From Azospirillum thermophilum (GTDB lineage: Bacteria > Pseudomonadota > Alphaproteobacteria > Azospirillales > Azospirillaceae): a DNA stretch of 64,000 nt. Positions 44,472 through 53,074 of this stretch are shown here, piece by piece; within the stretch, counting starts at the first letter, position 1; each line of letters begins with the position of its first letter. The DNA lies in NCBI RefSeq assembly GCF_003130795.1, contig NZ_CP029358.1, forward strand, positions 186,001-250,000, read 5' to 3'. A model generated the notes under the pieces. It made no database searches and was not told the origin of the DNA. It worked only from the letters and a program-made list of their open reading frames with translations. Position numbers and translations under genes: made by a program.

Positions 44472-46248
44472 GCCGCCCCTCCGGCGCCGGCGCCGAAACA
44501 CTCACATCGCACGGGCGATCCCCCATCCTCGTCCGGCGGCGTGCCGAACAGGCCGCCCATCAGCAGGCCGATCTGCTCCACGCTCGTCTCATGGGTCGGG
44601 CGGCTCGGCGACAGGCGGCCGTGGAACAGCACCGAGATGCGGTCCGACAGCACGAACAGCTCGTCCAGGTCCTGGCTGATGACCAGCACCGCGGCGCCCT
44701 CGCGCGCCAGCCCGATCAGCGCCTTGTGGATCGCCGCGGCGGCGCCGGCGTCGACCCCCAGGTCGGCTGGCCGACCACCAGAAGCCGCGGCTTCTGCAGG
44801 ATCTCGCGCCCGATGATGAATTTCTGCAGGTTGCCGCCCGACAGCGAGCGCGCCTCCGCCCGGTGCCCGTGGGTGACCACGTTGAACAGGCGGATGATCG
44901 TCTCGGCATAGCTGCGCGCCCGGCCGAAATGCACCAGCCCGCCGCGCACCAGCGATTCGCGGGCGTAGCCCGACAGCAGCGCGTTCTCCGACAGGCTGAG
45001 CTCCGGCACGGCGCCGCGGCCCAGCCGCTCCTCCGGCACGAAGGCGAGGCCGAGGCCACGCCGCTCCCGCGGCCCGAGATGACCGGCCGGCCGTCCCTCG
45101 ATCTGCACGGCGTTGGGGTCGGGGACCAGCATCTCGCCGCTCAGCGCCGCCATCAGCTCCGCCTGGCCGTTGCCGGCGACGCCGGCGATGCCCAGGATCT
45201 CGCCCGCCCGCACCTCGAAGGTCACTTCCTTCAGGTTGGTGGCGAACGGGTTGTCGGAGGTGGTGGACAGGTTGCGCACCTGCAGCCGCGCCGCCCCCGC
45301 CGCAGCCTGCGGCAGCCGTTCGGGCGACGACAGCTCGGTGCCGATCATCATCTCGGCGAGGCTGCGCGCCGTTTCCTGCCGCGGGTCGCAGGCGCCGACC
45401 ACCCGGCCGCCGCGCAGGACGGTGGCGCGGTCGCACAGCGCGCGGATCTCCTCCAGCTTGTGCGAGATGTAGAGGATGGTGCAGCCCTCCGCCGCCAGCC
45501 GCCGCAGCGTCTCGAACAGGCGCGTCGCCTCCTGCGGGGTCAGGACGGAGGTCGGCTCGTCCATGATCAGCAGCTTGGGGTCCTGCAGCAGGCAGCGCAC
45601 GATCTCCACCCGCTGCCGCTCGCCGACCGACAGGTGGTAGACGTGGCGCTGCGGGTCGAGCGACAGCCCGTAGCGTTCCGACACCATGCTGATCCGCTGC
45701 GCCAGCGCATCCATCGGGCCGGGATTGTCGAGGCCGAGCGCGATGTTCTCCGCCACCGTCAGCGTGTCGAACAGCGAGAAGTGCTGGAACACCATGCCGA
45801 TGCCGAGCTGCCGGGCGCCGGCAGGGCTGGGCACCGCGGTCTCCCGCCCCTCCCACAGCAGGCTGCCGGAATCGGCATGCAGCACGCCGTAGATCATCTT
45901 GACGAGCGTGGACTTCCCGGCCCCGTTCTCGCCGAGCAGCGCATGGATCTCGCCGGGCCGGAGGACGAGGTCGACATGGTCGTTCGCCAGGCAGCCGGGA
46001 AAGCGCTTGGTGATGCCGCGCAGCTCGAGCCTGGGCGCTCCTGGGGGCGCTCCGGGGGTGTTCCGGGAGGCCGTCCGGCGGGCGATGCTGGGGAGGGCGG
46101 AGGTGCGGACGTCAAGTGTGGCGTATCCGAAGGGCGGCTTGACCGATGGGCGGGTGATCGACAGGCGGGTGGACGGTGACCGGAAAATCGCTCTCCGAAG
46201 GAGGTGCGCGGGATCCGGCTTTGCCAGCGCCGTGCCACCTTTTAGCAC
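44468..46248 (-). pseudogene. BMP-type ABC transporter ATPase, frameshifted (probable sequence error)
   Basis: Two ABC cassettes. The first has Walker A GENGAGKST, signature LSVGERQR and Walker B LLIMDEPTSVLTP; the second has GVAGNGQAE and LSGGNLQK. After LLVVGQPTWG the frame changes at the CCCCC run 44755-44759; one more C (six in all, G on the minus strand) joins it to VDAGAAAAIHKAL and the conserved end. The restored length is 593 residues. The start is uncertain: the conserved part begins near 46040, but the only in-frame start codon upstream is GTG 46248, giving a ~65-residue low-complexity leader. It is the first gene of the second BMP operon. Confidence 0.82.
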
Positions 46249-46410
46249 ACTAGCGCGTCTTGGGCGTCGCCCGTCAACCCCTGCGGAAAACCGCCCGGTC
46301 TTCAGGCGGTTGCACAGTGGTTGGGCAATGATTGACAAGCAGCCCGGATCCCCTCTCTGCTAGGGGTGGGCCGTCCCGTCCGGGCGGCCGTTGTCTTGTG
46401 AACGGAGACC

Positions 46411-46805
46411 ATGACCATGAACCGCAAATCGCTGCTGGGCGACCCGCCGCCGATCCGCATCACCCCGCGCGACCTCGGCCTTCTCGACAGCATCCTGTCC
46501 CAGCTCAGCCGCCCCTCGCCGGTCGTCGACTTCCTGCAGCGCGAACTCGACCGCGCCAGCGTCGAGGATGCGGCCCCGGCTCCTTCGTCGCCCTCGGCAC
46601 CCGCGTCACCTTCGACGACGACCGTGGCAGCCGCCATACCGCCACCCTTCTCGCCCCCGGCGAGATGCGGCCGGACGGCATCTCCATCCTGACCCCCGTC
46701 GGCGCCGCGCTGCTCGGCCTGTCGGAGGGGCAGTCCATCGCCTACACCACCCTCGACGGCCGCACCAAGTCGGTGCGGGTCCTGCGGCTCCATCCGGCCG
46801 GCTGA
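46411..46805 (+). pseudogene. Rnk/GreA-like regulator, frameshifted (probable sequence error)
   Basis: The N-terminal 55 residues (ITPRDLGLLDSIL, FLQRELDRASVEDAA) and the C-terminal GreA/GreB-type domain (GSFVALGTRVTFDDD, GMRPDG-like, SILTPVGAALLGL, GQSIAY) lie in different frames. They join perfectly if the CCCC run at 46574-46577 is read as five C (GCG GCC CCC GGC), giving 131 residues. This is the regulator of nucleoside diphosphate kinase (Rnk) family, which binds RNA polymerase near the secondary channel. A second ATG at 46417 has better spacing from GGAG. A hairpin follows at 46837-46864. Confidence 0.85.
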
Positions 46806-46836
46806 TCGTCCGGCGGCCCGGAAGGGCCGGGAGTCC

Positions 46837-46864
46837 GGCGCGTCCGCTGCTGACCGGACGCGCC
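46837..46864 (+). terminator. Possible terminator hairpin after the Rnk-like gene
   Basis: A perfect 10-bp stem GGCGCGTCCG/CGGACGCGCC with an eight-base loop, 32 bases after the stop codon. There is no U-tract, so termination would be weak or factor-dependent. Confidence 0.35.
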
Positions 46865-46991
46865 GCTCCGCCATCGCCTCGTGTCCCGCCGCTCGGCGGA
46901 GCGGTTGCCATCACCCTTGCCTCGCCCGGCCCCGTCGCCCAACTATCGGGGCTGGACGGTATGACGGCGGGATCTGCCGCGGGAGAGGATC

Positions 46992-47894
46992 ATGGAGATG
47001 GCTGGAGCAAGCTATGCGGTGCTGGCGGACCGCGCGGTGATCGCGGTGGCCGGCGAGGACCGCGCGGCGTTCCTGCAGGGGCTGGTGTCGGCCGACGTCC
47101 GCCCGGTCGGGCCGGGACGGGCCGCCTATTCGCTGTTCCTGACCCCGCAGGGAAAGTTCCTGCATGATTTCACGCTGGCCGAACTGGACGGCGCCCTGCT
47201 GCTCGACCCCGAGGCGGAGCGGCGGGCCGACCTGCTGAAGCGGCTGAAGCTGTACAAGCTGCGCTCCAAGGTGACGCTGGAGGACCGTGCCGACCGTCTG
47301 GCCGTGGTCGCGCTGTTCGGCGCCGGGGCGCTCGACCGGCTCGGGCTGCCGGCCGGAGCCGGCGCGGCGGTGCCGTTCGGCGGCGGGATCGCCTTCACCG
47401 ACCCGCGCCTGCCGGAGCTCGGCGCCCGCGCCTTCCTCCCCGCCGCCGGGCTGGCCGGCGCCCTGGAGGCCGCGGGCCTCACCGCAGCCGGTCCGGAGGC
47501 CTACGACCGGCTGCGCCTGTCGCTCGGCGTGCCGGACGGCAGCCGCGACATGGTGCCGGAGAAGGCCATCGCGCTGGAGAACCGGCTCGACGGGCTGAAC
47601 GCCATCTCCTGGGACAAGGGCTGCTACATGGGGCAGGAGCTGACCGCCCGCACCCGCTACCGCGGGCTGGTCAAGAAGAAGCTGTTCCCCGTCACGGTCA
47701 GCGGCCCCCTGCCGGAGCCGGGCACGCCGGTGACGCTGGAGGGCAAGGAGGTGGGCGAGGTGCGCAGCGGCCGCGACTCCGCGGCGCTCGCCCTGCTGCG
47801 GCTGGAGGAGACGGCCGCGGCGGTTGCCGGCGGCCTGCCCCTGCAGGCGGGCTCCGCCACCCTGGTCGCCCGCCTGCCGGCCTGGGAGGCGTGA
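46992..47894 (+). CDS. YgfZ/GcvT-family folate-binding protein
   Basis: 300 residues with the hallmark KGCYMGQE (around residue 213) and the GcvT-like folate fold (FLQGLVSADV at residue ~28). YgfZ helps assemble or repair iron-sulfur clusters, for example in radical-SAM and MiaB-type enzymes. The ATG follows GGGAGAGGATC. It stands alone, which is usual in alphaproteobacteria. Confidence 0.92.
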   Translation: MEMAGASYAVLADRAVIAVAGEDRAAFLQGLVSADVRPVGPGRAAYSLFLTPQGKFLHDFTLAELDGALLLDPEAERRADLLKRLKLYKLRSKVTLEDRADRLAVVALFGAGALDRLGLPAGAGAAVPFGGGIAFTDPRLPELGARAFLPAAGLAGALEAAGLTAAGPEAYDRLRLSLGVPDGSRDMVPEKAIALENRLDGLNAISWDKGCYMGQELTARTRYRGLVKKKLFPVTVSGPLPEPGTPVTLEGKEVGEVRSGRDSAALALLRLEETAAAVAGGLPLQAGSATLVARLPAWEA

Positions 47895-48024
47895 CCGCGC
47901 GGGAACGGCGGGGGTTTCCTGCCGCGCGAAGGCCCGCGCGTTAAATCGCCGTAATGACGTGACGGGTCCGGCGCTTCCCTGTTGTCAGGATTGCCAATGG
48001 CATTGACGACAAAGGGAGCCAACG

Positions 48025-48582
48025 ATGCGACGCACTTTCATTGCCACCACGGCGGCCCTCGCCCTTTTCTCCGGCGCCGCGATCGCCCAGACCTCGAACC
48101 CGGCCACGAACAGCCCCACGTCGAGCGACGGATCGGGCTCGACCTCTCTGACCGCGCCGATGCCCGACACCGACGCCAACAAGGGCACGACCGCGACCGG
48201 CACCGCGACCACCGGCAACGGCGGCGTCACCTCGACGGGCGGCGGCCTGACCGGCGGGCAGATGGCGAGCGCCGACGAGCTTCTCGGCAAGAACGTCTAC
48301 GGCCGCGACAACGAGAAGATCGGCGAGGTGGAGGACGTGATCCTCGACCAGAGCGGCCAGGCCAAGCAGCTCGTCCTGTCCTCGGGCGGCTTCCTCGGCA
48401 TCGGCGACAAGAAGGTCGCCATCGACTACAACGCCGCGAACTGGGACAAGTCGCAGGACCGCATCACCCTGTCGGGGATGAGCCGTGACGACATCCGCAA
48501 CATGCCGGAGTTCCAGTACGACGACAGCATGACCTCGCTGAACCGCAACCAGCGCGACCAGCAGGGTTCGACCGCCAAGTAA
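48025..48582 (+). CDS. Secreted PRC-barrel domain protein
   Basis: 185 residues. A Sec signal peptide (ends AIAQ, ~21), a Ser/Thr/Gly-rich linker (22-85), then a PRC-barrel (LLGKNVYGRDNEKIGEVEDVILDQSG, VLSSGGFLGIGDKKVAIDY, ~88-150). PRC barrels bind protein or RNA partners; secreted forms are common stress or envelope proteins in alphaproteobacteria. AAAGGGAGCC precedes the ATG. Confidence 0.9.
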   Translation: MRRTFIATTAALALFSGAAIAQTSNPATNSPTSSDGSGSTSLTAPMPDTDANKGTTATGTATTGNGGVTSTGGGLTGGQMASADELLGKNVYGRDNEKIGEVEDVILDQSGQAKQLVLSSGGFLGIGDKKVAIDYNAANWDKSQDRITLSGMSRDDIRNMPEFQYDDSMTSLNRNQRDQQGSTAK

Positions 48583-48644
48583 CGGCAGGTGGTCGACGGC
48601 AGGCGGTCGACGGCAGTCAGCCAAGGGCCGTGGCCTCCCTCTCC

Positions 48645-48674
48645 GGCCTCCCTCTCCGCCCGGAGGGGGAGGCC
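48645..48674. terminator. Hairpin terminator between convergent genes
   Basis: A 13-bp stem GGCCTCCCTCTCC with GGAGGGGGAGGCC (one G-T wobble) and a four-base loop, between the PRC-barrel gene and the ATP12 gene. No U-tract. Just before it lies a 14-base direct repeat, GCGGTCGACGGCAG, in two copies near 48590-48616. Confidence 0.55.
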
Positions 48675-48686
48675 CGCCGTCCATCC

Positions 48687-49382
48687 CTATCCCCGCAGCA
48701 GATCGGCGAAGCGCCGGCAGGAGTCGATCTCGGCGCGCAGGCCGGCGCGGCGCCTGGCGGCCTCCGGATCCTCGCCCCACTGCTCGATCTGGTAATTCTC
48801 GTCGAGCTGCGAGACCTCGAAGGCCTCGACGGCCGACAGCCGCCCGTCCAGCAGGGCGAGCGCCACCACCAGCGAGCCGCAGGCCCCGGTGGCCGTCTGC
48901 AGGGCCGACAGCATCCAGTCGTCGTGCGAATCGACGGCACTGCGCAGGGCGCGCAGCGCCTCGGGGGGCTGCGGCCTGGGCATCAGCCCGGCGCAGACCT
49001 GCAGCGGCGCGTCGAAGCGCAGGGTCGCCCAGTCGAGCAGCGGCTGCCAGGCGCGGTGCTGCCGCTCCACCAGCTCCTGCGGATGCTCCGCGCGATAGCA
49101 CAGCAGGTCGGTCTCGGCATAGGCGGAGACCGCCGCCACGATGTCCGGCCGCTTGGCCGGGATCAGGTCGACCGCCGTGCTCGAAAGCTGCATCAGCGGC
49201 ATGGAGTTGGCGTCGATCTGCTCGCCCTGGGCCTCCCACTCCCCGGCCACCCCGCCGGCGAGCGCCGCGCTGGAGAAGACCAGCGGAGCCTTGGCGGGGC
49301 TGCGGATCGGGCGGTTGTCCAGGCGGACCTCGAACCCGCCCGCCGCGGGCTCCACCGACACGGTCTTGTAGAAACGCTTCAT
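48687..49382 (-). CDS. ATP12-family F1-ATPase assembly chaperone
   Basis: 231 residues. Starts RFYKTVSVEPAAGGFEVRLD, contains LDNRPIRSPAKAPL and EWEAQGEQIDANSMPLMQL, as in ATP12 proteins that guide the alpha subunit into the F1 sector. Found in alphaproteobacteria and mitochondria, which supports the taxonomic placing. It starts three bases after the HAD gene's stop and is probably co-transcribed with it and the RluC-type gene. Confidence 0.94.
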   Translation of the reverse strand: MKRFYKTVSVEPAAGGFEVRLDNRPIRSPAKAPLVFSSAALAGGVAGEWEAQGEQIDANSMPLMQLSSTAVDLIPAKRPDIVAAVSAYAETDLLCYRAEHPQELVERQHRAWQPLLDWATLRFDAPLQVCAGLMPRPQPPEALRALRSAVDSHDDWMLSALQTATGACGSLVVALALLDGRLSAVEAFEVSQLDENYQIEQWGEDPEAARRRAGLRAEIDSCRRFADLLRG

Positions 49383-49385
49383 TCC

Positions 49386-50060
49386 TCAGCCTTCCAGCAG
49401 GTCCAGGACCGCCGTCGCGACGTCCCGTCCGCGATGCACGATGCGGTCGGCGCCGGCCGCCTCCAGGTCCGCCACCGGATGGTAGCCCCAGGACACGCCC
49501 ACCGACGCCACCCGCGCGTTGCGGGCCATCAGAATGTCGTAGGTCGTGTCGCCGATCACAACCGTCCGCGCGCCGTCCACCCCGGTTTCCCCGAGCGCCC
49601 GCTGCACCATGTGCGGGTGCGGCTTGCCCGGGCAGGCGTCGCTGGTCTGCAGCGTGACGAAGCGGCCGGTCAGCCCGTGCCCCTTCAGCACGGCATCCAG
49701 GCCGCGGCGCGACTTGCCGGTGGCGATGCCCAGCAGCACGCCGGCGTCCTCCAGCGCCGTCAGCGTGTCGAGGATGCCGGGGAACAGCGGCTCGTCCACC
49801 TCGCCGCGGGCGCGGCTGGCGGCGAAGGCCTGCTTGTAGCTCTCCGCCACCGCCTCGTGGGTCCCGCGGTCGAGCGCCGGCAGCAGCAGCGCCACCGCCT
49901 CCACCAGCGGCAGACCGACCATGCGGCGGACCTCCAGCGGGTCGGGCTCGCCCAGCCCGTGCTCCGCCCAGGCGGCGGTCATCGCGTCGATGATGGAGAA
50001 CTGGCTGTCCACCAGGGTCCCGTCGCAGTCGAACAGGGCCAGTCGCAAGGGGGCCGTCAT
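49386..50060 (-). CDS. HAD-superfamily phosphatase (phosphoglycolate phosphatase-like)
   Basis: 224 residues. Motif I FDCDGTLVDS (D11, D13), motif II serine/threonine region, lysine motif IATGKSRRG and motif IV VIGDTTYDI. A Gph-like enzyme dephosphorylates 2-phosphoglycolate or similar small phosphates. Its ATG at 50060 lies eight bases after the pseudouridine synthase stop. The substrate is not proven. Confidence 0.92.
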   Translation of the reverse strand: MTAPLRLALFDCDGTLVDSQFSIIDAMTAAWAEHGLGEPDPLEVRRMVGLPLVEAVALLLPALDRGTHEAVAESYKQAFAASRARGEVDEPLFPGILDTLTALEDAGVLLGIATGKSRRGLDAVLKGHGLTGRFVTLQTSDACPGKPHPHMVQRALGETGVDGARTVVIGDTTYDILMARNARVASVGVSWGYHPVADLEAAGADRIVHRGRDVATAVLDLLEG

Positions 50061-50067
50061 GGTCGGG

Positions 50068-51093
50068 TCACTCCACCCCTTCGAAGGGGTCGCCGCGCAG
50101 GTTGGGGCTGAAGCCGAAATACTTCCAGGTCGCCTGCATGTGGTCGGGCAGCGGGGCCGTCACGTCGATGGTCCGCCCGCCGCGCGGATGCGGCAGGATC
50201 AGCCGCCGGGCGTGCAGGTGCAGCTTCTTCGGCACCTCCGCCCCGGCGACCGAGGCGTTCTGCCCGGCATATTTGCCGTCGCCCAGGATCGGCGTGCCGA
50301 TGGCGTTCATATGCACGCGAAGCTGATGGGTGCGGCCGGTGCGCGGCCACATGGCAACGAAGGCCGCCTGCTTGCCGACATTCTCCAGCACCGAGAAGTA
50401 GGTGACGGCCTTCTTGCCCTCCTTCTCGTCGATCACGACGCGCTCGCCGCCGCCGGTCTCCTTGGACAGCGGCAGGTCGACCTTGCCCTGGAAGGGCTTC
50501 GGCACGCCGACCGTGGCGGCCCAGTAGATCTTGCGCACGTCGCGGCCGCGGAACTGCTCGGTCAGCTTGGTCGCGGCGAAGCTGTTGCGCGCCAGCAGCA
50601 GGACGCCCGAGGTGTCCTTGTCCAGCCGGTGGACCAGCTTCGGACGCTCCGGCGAATCGAAGCGCAGTGCGTCGAGCATGGCGTCGAGATGCCTGGAGGT
50701 CCCGGTGCCGCCCTGCACGGCAAGACCCGCCGGCTTGTTCAGCGCGATGACGTCGGCGTCCTTGTAGAGCACCAGCGCCCGCAGCTCCTCGGCCTCCTTG
50801 TCCGAGATCGCCGGCTTGGGCTTGGCCGTGACCGGCGACGCCACCGGGGCGGCCCAGGCGGCGAGCGGCGGGATGCGGACCGCCTGTCCGGCGGCCAGCC
50901 GGGTCGAGGTCTCCGCCCGTTTGCCGTCCACCCGCACCTGTCCCGTGCGCAGGAGCTTCTGCAGGTAGCTGTGGTTCACGTCCGGGAAATGGCGCTTGAA
51001 CCAGCGGTCGAGCCGCATCTCCGCCTCGTCGGCGGTGACGGTGCGCAGCTCCACGGCGGGCTTGTCGGAAACGGGCTTGGGAGAATCGGACAT
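50068..51093 (-). CDS. RluC/RluD-type 23S rRNA pseudouridine synthase
   Basis: 341 residues: an S4 RNA-binding domain (~20-75, MRLDRWFKRHFP) then the catalytic domain with HRLDKDTSG, in which D158 is the catalytic aspartate, followed by GRTHQLRVHM. It most resembles RluC, which modifies 23S rRNA. The ATG overlaps the crcB stop (TGATG). Confidence 0.93.
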   Translation of the reverse strand: MSDSPKPVSDKPAVELRTVTADEAEMRLDRWFKRHFPDVNHSYLQKLLRTGQVRVDGKRAETSTRLAAGQAVRIPPLAAWAAPVASPVTAKPKPAISDKEAEELRALVLYKDADVIALNKPAGLAVQGGTGTSRHLDAMLDALRFDSPERPKLVHRLDKDTSGVLLLARNSFAATKLTEQFRGRDVRKIYWAATVGVPKPFQGKVDLPLSKETGGGERVVIDEKEGKKAVTYFSVLENVGKQAAFVAMWPRTGRTHQLRVHMNAIGTPILGDGKYAGQNASVAGAEVPKKLHLHARRLILPHPRGGRTIDVTAPLPDHMQATWKYFGFSPNLRGDPFEGVE

Positions 51094-51494
51094 CAGAGGG
51101 ACACCGGAACAAAGGACCGCACGACCGCGAGGCCGGCGAAGAAACCGACGACGGTCAGCACCAGCGAGGCCAGCACATAGCCGGCCGCGGCGGCCAGCTC
51201 GTTGCGCCCCACCAGCGCCCCGACGTCGAGCGTGAAGGAGGAGAAGGTCGTGAATCCCCCCAGCACCCCGACCATCAGCAGCGCCCGCAGCTCCGGCGAG
51301 GGCGACCAGACCAGCGCCGCCAGCTCCGCCAGCACGCCCATGGCGAAGCAGCCGAGCGCGTTCACGGCCAGGGTGCCGTAGGGGAACTGGGTGCCGAGCC
51401 ACTGGCCGACCGCCGTCATCAGAAGATAGCGCGCGACCGACCCGGCGGCACCGCCGGCGGCGACCGCGGCGAGCATTGCGGGGGATGGGAGCAC
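51093..51494 (-). CDS. crcB: Fluoride exporter CrcB/Fluc
   Basis: 133 residues, four helices, with VNALGCFAMG and the GGFTTFSSF signature of fluoride channels. Starts at GTG 51494 with GGAGG close upstream. No fluoride riboswitch could be recognised in the leader, and it heads an operon with the pseudouridine synthase gene. Confidence 0.95.
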   Translation of the reverse strand: MLPSPAMLAAVAAGGAAGSVARYLLMTAVGQWLGTQFPYGTLAVNALGCFAMGVLAELAALVWSPSPELRALLMVGVLGGFTTFSSFTLDVGALVGRNELAAAAGYVLASLVLTVVGFFAGLAVVRSFVPVSL

Positions 51495-51600
51495 GGGGCC
51501 TCCGAAGCGGGGTTGCGGGGAATCGGGGTTGCCGGCGGATTAGAGCCAGAAAGCGCGGCGCTTGTCACGCGACGGACGCGCAGGGCATGGTATCGTGGCC

Positions 51601-52185
51601 ATGACGACCCATCCCACCCTCCCCCACAATGCCGCCCTGATGATCGTGGACCTGCAGAAGGCCCTCGACGATCCGCGCTGGGCGGCCGATGGCCCGCGGA
51701 ACAACCCGCAGGCCGAATCCAACACCGCCGCCCTGCTGGCGGCCTGGCGCCGCACCGGCCGTCCGGTGATCCATGTGCGCCACGATTCGCTGGAGCCGGG
51801 CTCGACCTACGACCCGGCCTCCGCCGGCCACGCCTTCAAGCCGGAGGTGCTGCCCCTGCCCGGCGAGCGCGTGGTGTCCAAGACCACCAACAGCGCCTTC
51901 ATCGGCACCGATCTCGATGTCTGGCTGCGCGAGCAGGGCATCTGGGTGCTGGTGATCGCCGGCGCCATCACCAACAACAGCGTCGAGGCGACGGCGCGCA
52001 TGGCCGGCAACCTCGGCTTCGACACCCGGCTCGTCGCCGACGCCACCTTCACCTTCGCCCGGCGCGACTGGTCCGGCCGCCTGCGCAGCGCCGGGGAGGT
52101 CCACGACCTGTCGCTCGCCAACCTGTCGGGCGAATACGCGACGATCACCGACACCGCGGCGGTGCTGGCGCTGCTGGGGGAGTGA
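51601..52185 (+). CDS. Isochorismatase-like hydrolase lacking the usual catalytic cysteine
   Basis: 194 residues of the cysteine-hydrolase fold: ALMIVDLQKAL (aspartate), VVSKTTNSAF (lysine), and the nucleophile region AITNNSVEATAR where most relatives have Cys; here it is Ser. It may be a distinct subgroup or inactive as a thiol hydrolase. The ATG at 51601 is preferred; an upstream TTG is possible. Its end overlaps the convergent DUF429-like gene by 41 bp. Confidence 0.85.
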   Translation: MTTHPTLPHNAALMIVDLQKALDDPRWAADGPRNNPQAESNTAALLAAWRRTGRPVIHVRHDSLEPGSTYDPASAGHAFKPEVLPLPGERVVSKTTNSAFIGTDLDVWLREQGIWVLVIAGAITNNSVEATARMAGNLGFDTRLVADATFTFARRDWSGRLRSAGEVHDLSLANLSGEYATITDTAAVLALLGE

Positions 52186-53074
52186 GCCCCGCCAGCCCGG
52201 CTCCGCCCACCCCGAAGATCCACCCCTCGATGCGGCGGGCGGGCGGGTCGAGGCCCGGCGGCTCCCAGGCCTCCGCCAGGCTGGCCAGCCGGCGCAGGCC
52301 GGCGGCGGAGACCAGGGCGTCGGCATCGTGGTCGCTGACCACGCCCACCATCCCCAGCGGGCAGGAGCCGAGCGCGGCCAGTGCCGCGTCGAGCTCCGCG
52401 CCATCGCGGATCTTCCTCTGGCCGAAGCCGGTCTGCTTCAGGAACAGGCGCGGATAGATCTCGCAGAACAGCGTCCGGCCGGGCGCGGGATCCTCGAAGG
52501 GCCAGACCGCCACCCGTTCCGGCTCGGCCCGGCGCAGGGCGTGCAGCATCCGCATGCCGGCCAGCCCGCCCTTCCCCACCTGCCTGGAGCCGATCAGCTT
52601 GTAGGGGCTCTGCGGGCTGCCCAGCCCGTCGGCCCGGCAGGCCATCTCGGCCCGGCGGTGCGGATCGCGGTACCAGTCCGGCTGCAGGCCGCTGCGCCAG
52701 AAATCGCCGCCATAGTCGGGATGCTCGACGAAGGGGCCGCCGCCGAAATCGGGCTCGCCGGCCGCGACGCGGTCGATCAGCTCCCAGAGGTCGAAGACGG
52801 TCGCCCGCGCGGGATCGGCGAAATAGCGCCGGGACACGGCGAAGGGCAGCGAGAAGGCGCAGTCGATGCCGACCAGCGCCGGCCCGCGGTCCAGCGAGCG
52901 GCGCAGCCAGTCGAACACCGCGCTGCGCGACCACCAGCCGCCCGGCCCCGCGACCAGCCGCGGCGCCGCGGCGCCGGCGTCGCACTCCGCCACCGCGATG
53001 CCGGCATAGCGCCGGCCGCGGGCGCCCGACCAGTCGATGGCGACGACGCGGCCGACCTGCGGCGGCGCCGTCAC
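52145..53074 (-). CDS. DUF429-like protein
   Basis: 309 residues from a GTG that overlaps the rarA stop (GTGA). The start VAIDWSGARGR resembles the acidic active-site-like strand of DUF429/RNase H-type folds; VGIDCAFSLPF and SDHDADALVSA add further conserved aspartates. Function unknown, possibly a nuclease-like or nucleotide-binding protein. The last ~20 residues (GGAGLAGLTPP) are low complexity and overlap the neighbouring gene. Confidence 0.8.
   Translation of the reverse strand: MTAPPQVGRVVAIDWSGARGRRYAGIAVAECDAGAAAPRLVAGPGGWWSRSAVFDWLRRSLDRGPALVGIDCAFSLPFAVSRRYFADPARATVFDLWELIDRVAAGEPDFGGGPFVEHPDYGGDFWRSGLQPDWYRDPHRRAEMACRADGLGSPQSPYKLIGSRQVGKGGLAGMRMLHALRRAEPERVAVWPFEDPAPGRTLFCEIYPRLFLKQTGFGQRKIRDGAELDAALAALGSCPLGMVGVVSDHDADALVSAAGLRRLASLAEAWEPPGLDPPARRIEGWIFGVGGAGLAGLTPPAAPAPPRCR

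Noticed and set aside
51495..51600. Possible fluoride riboswitch before crcB
   Set aside because: The leader lacks the conserved fluoride aptamer blocks; only a plain ribosome site is seen.
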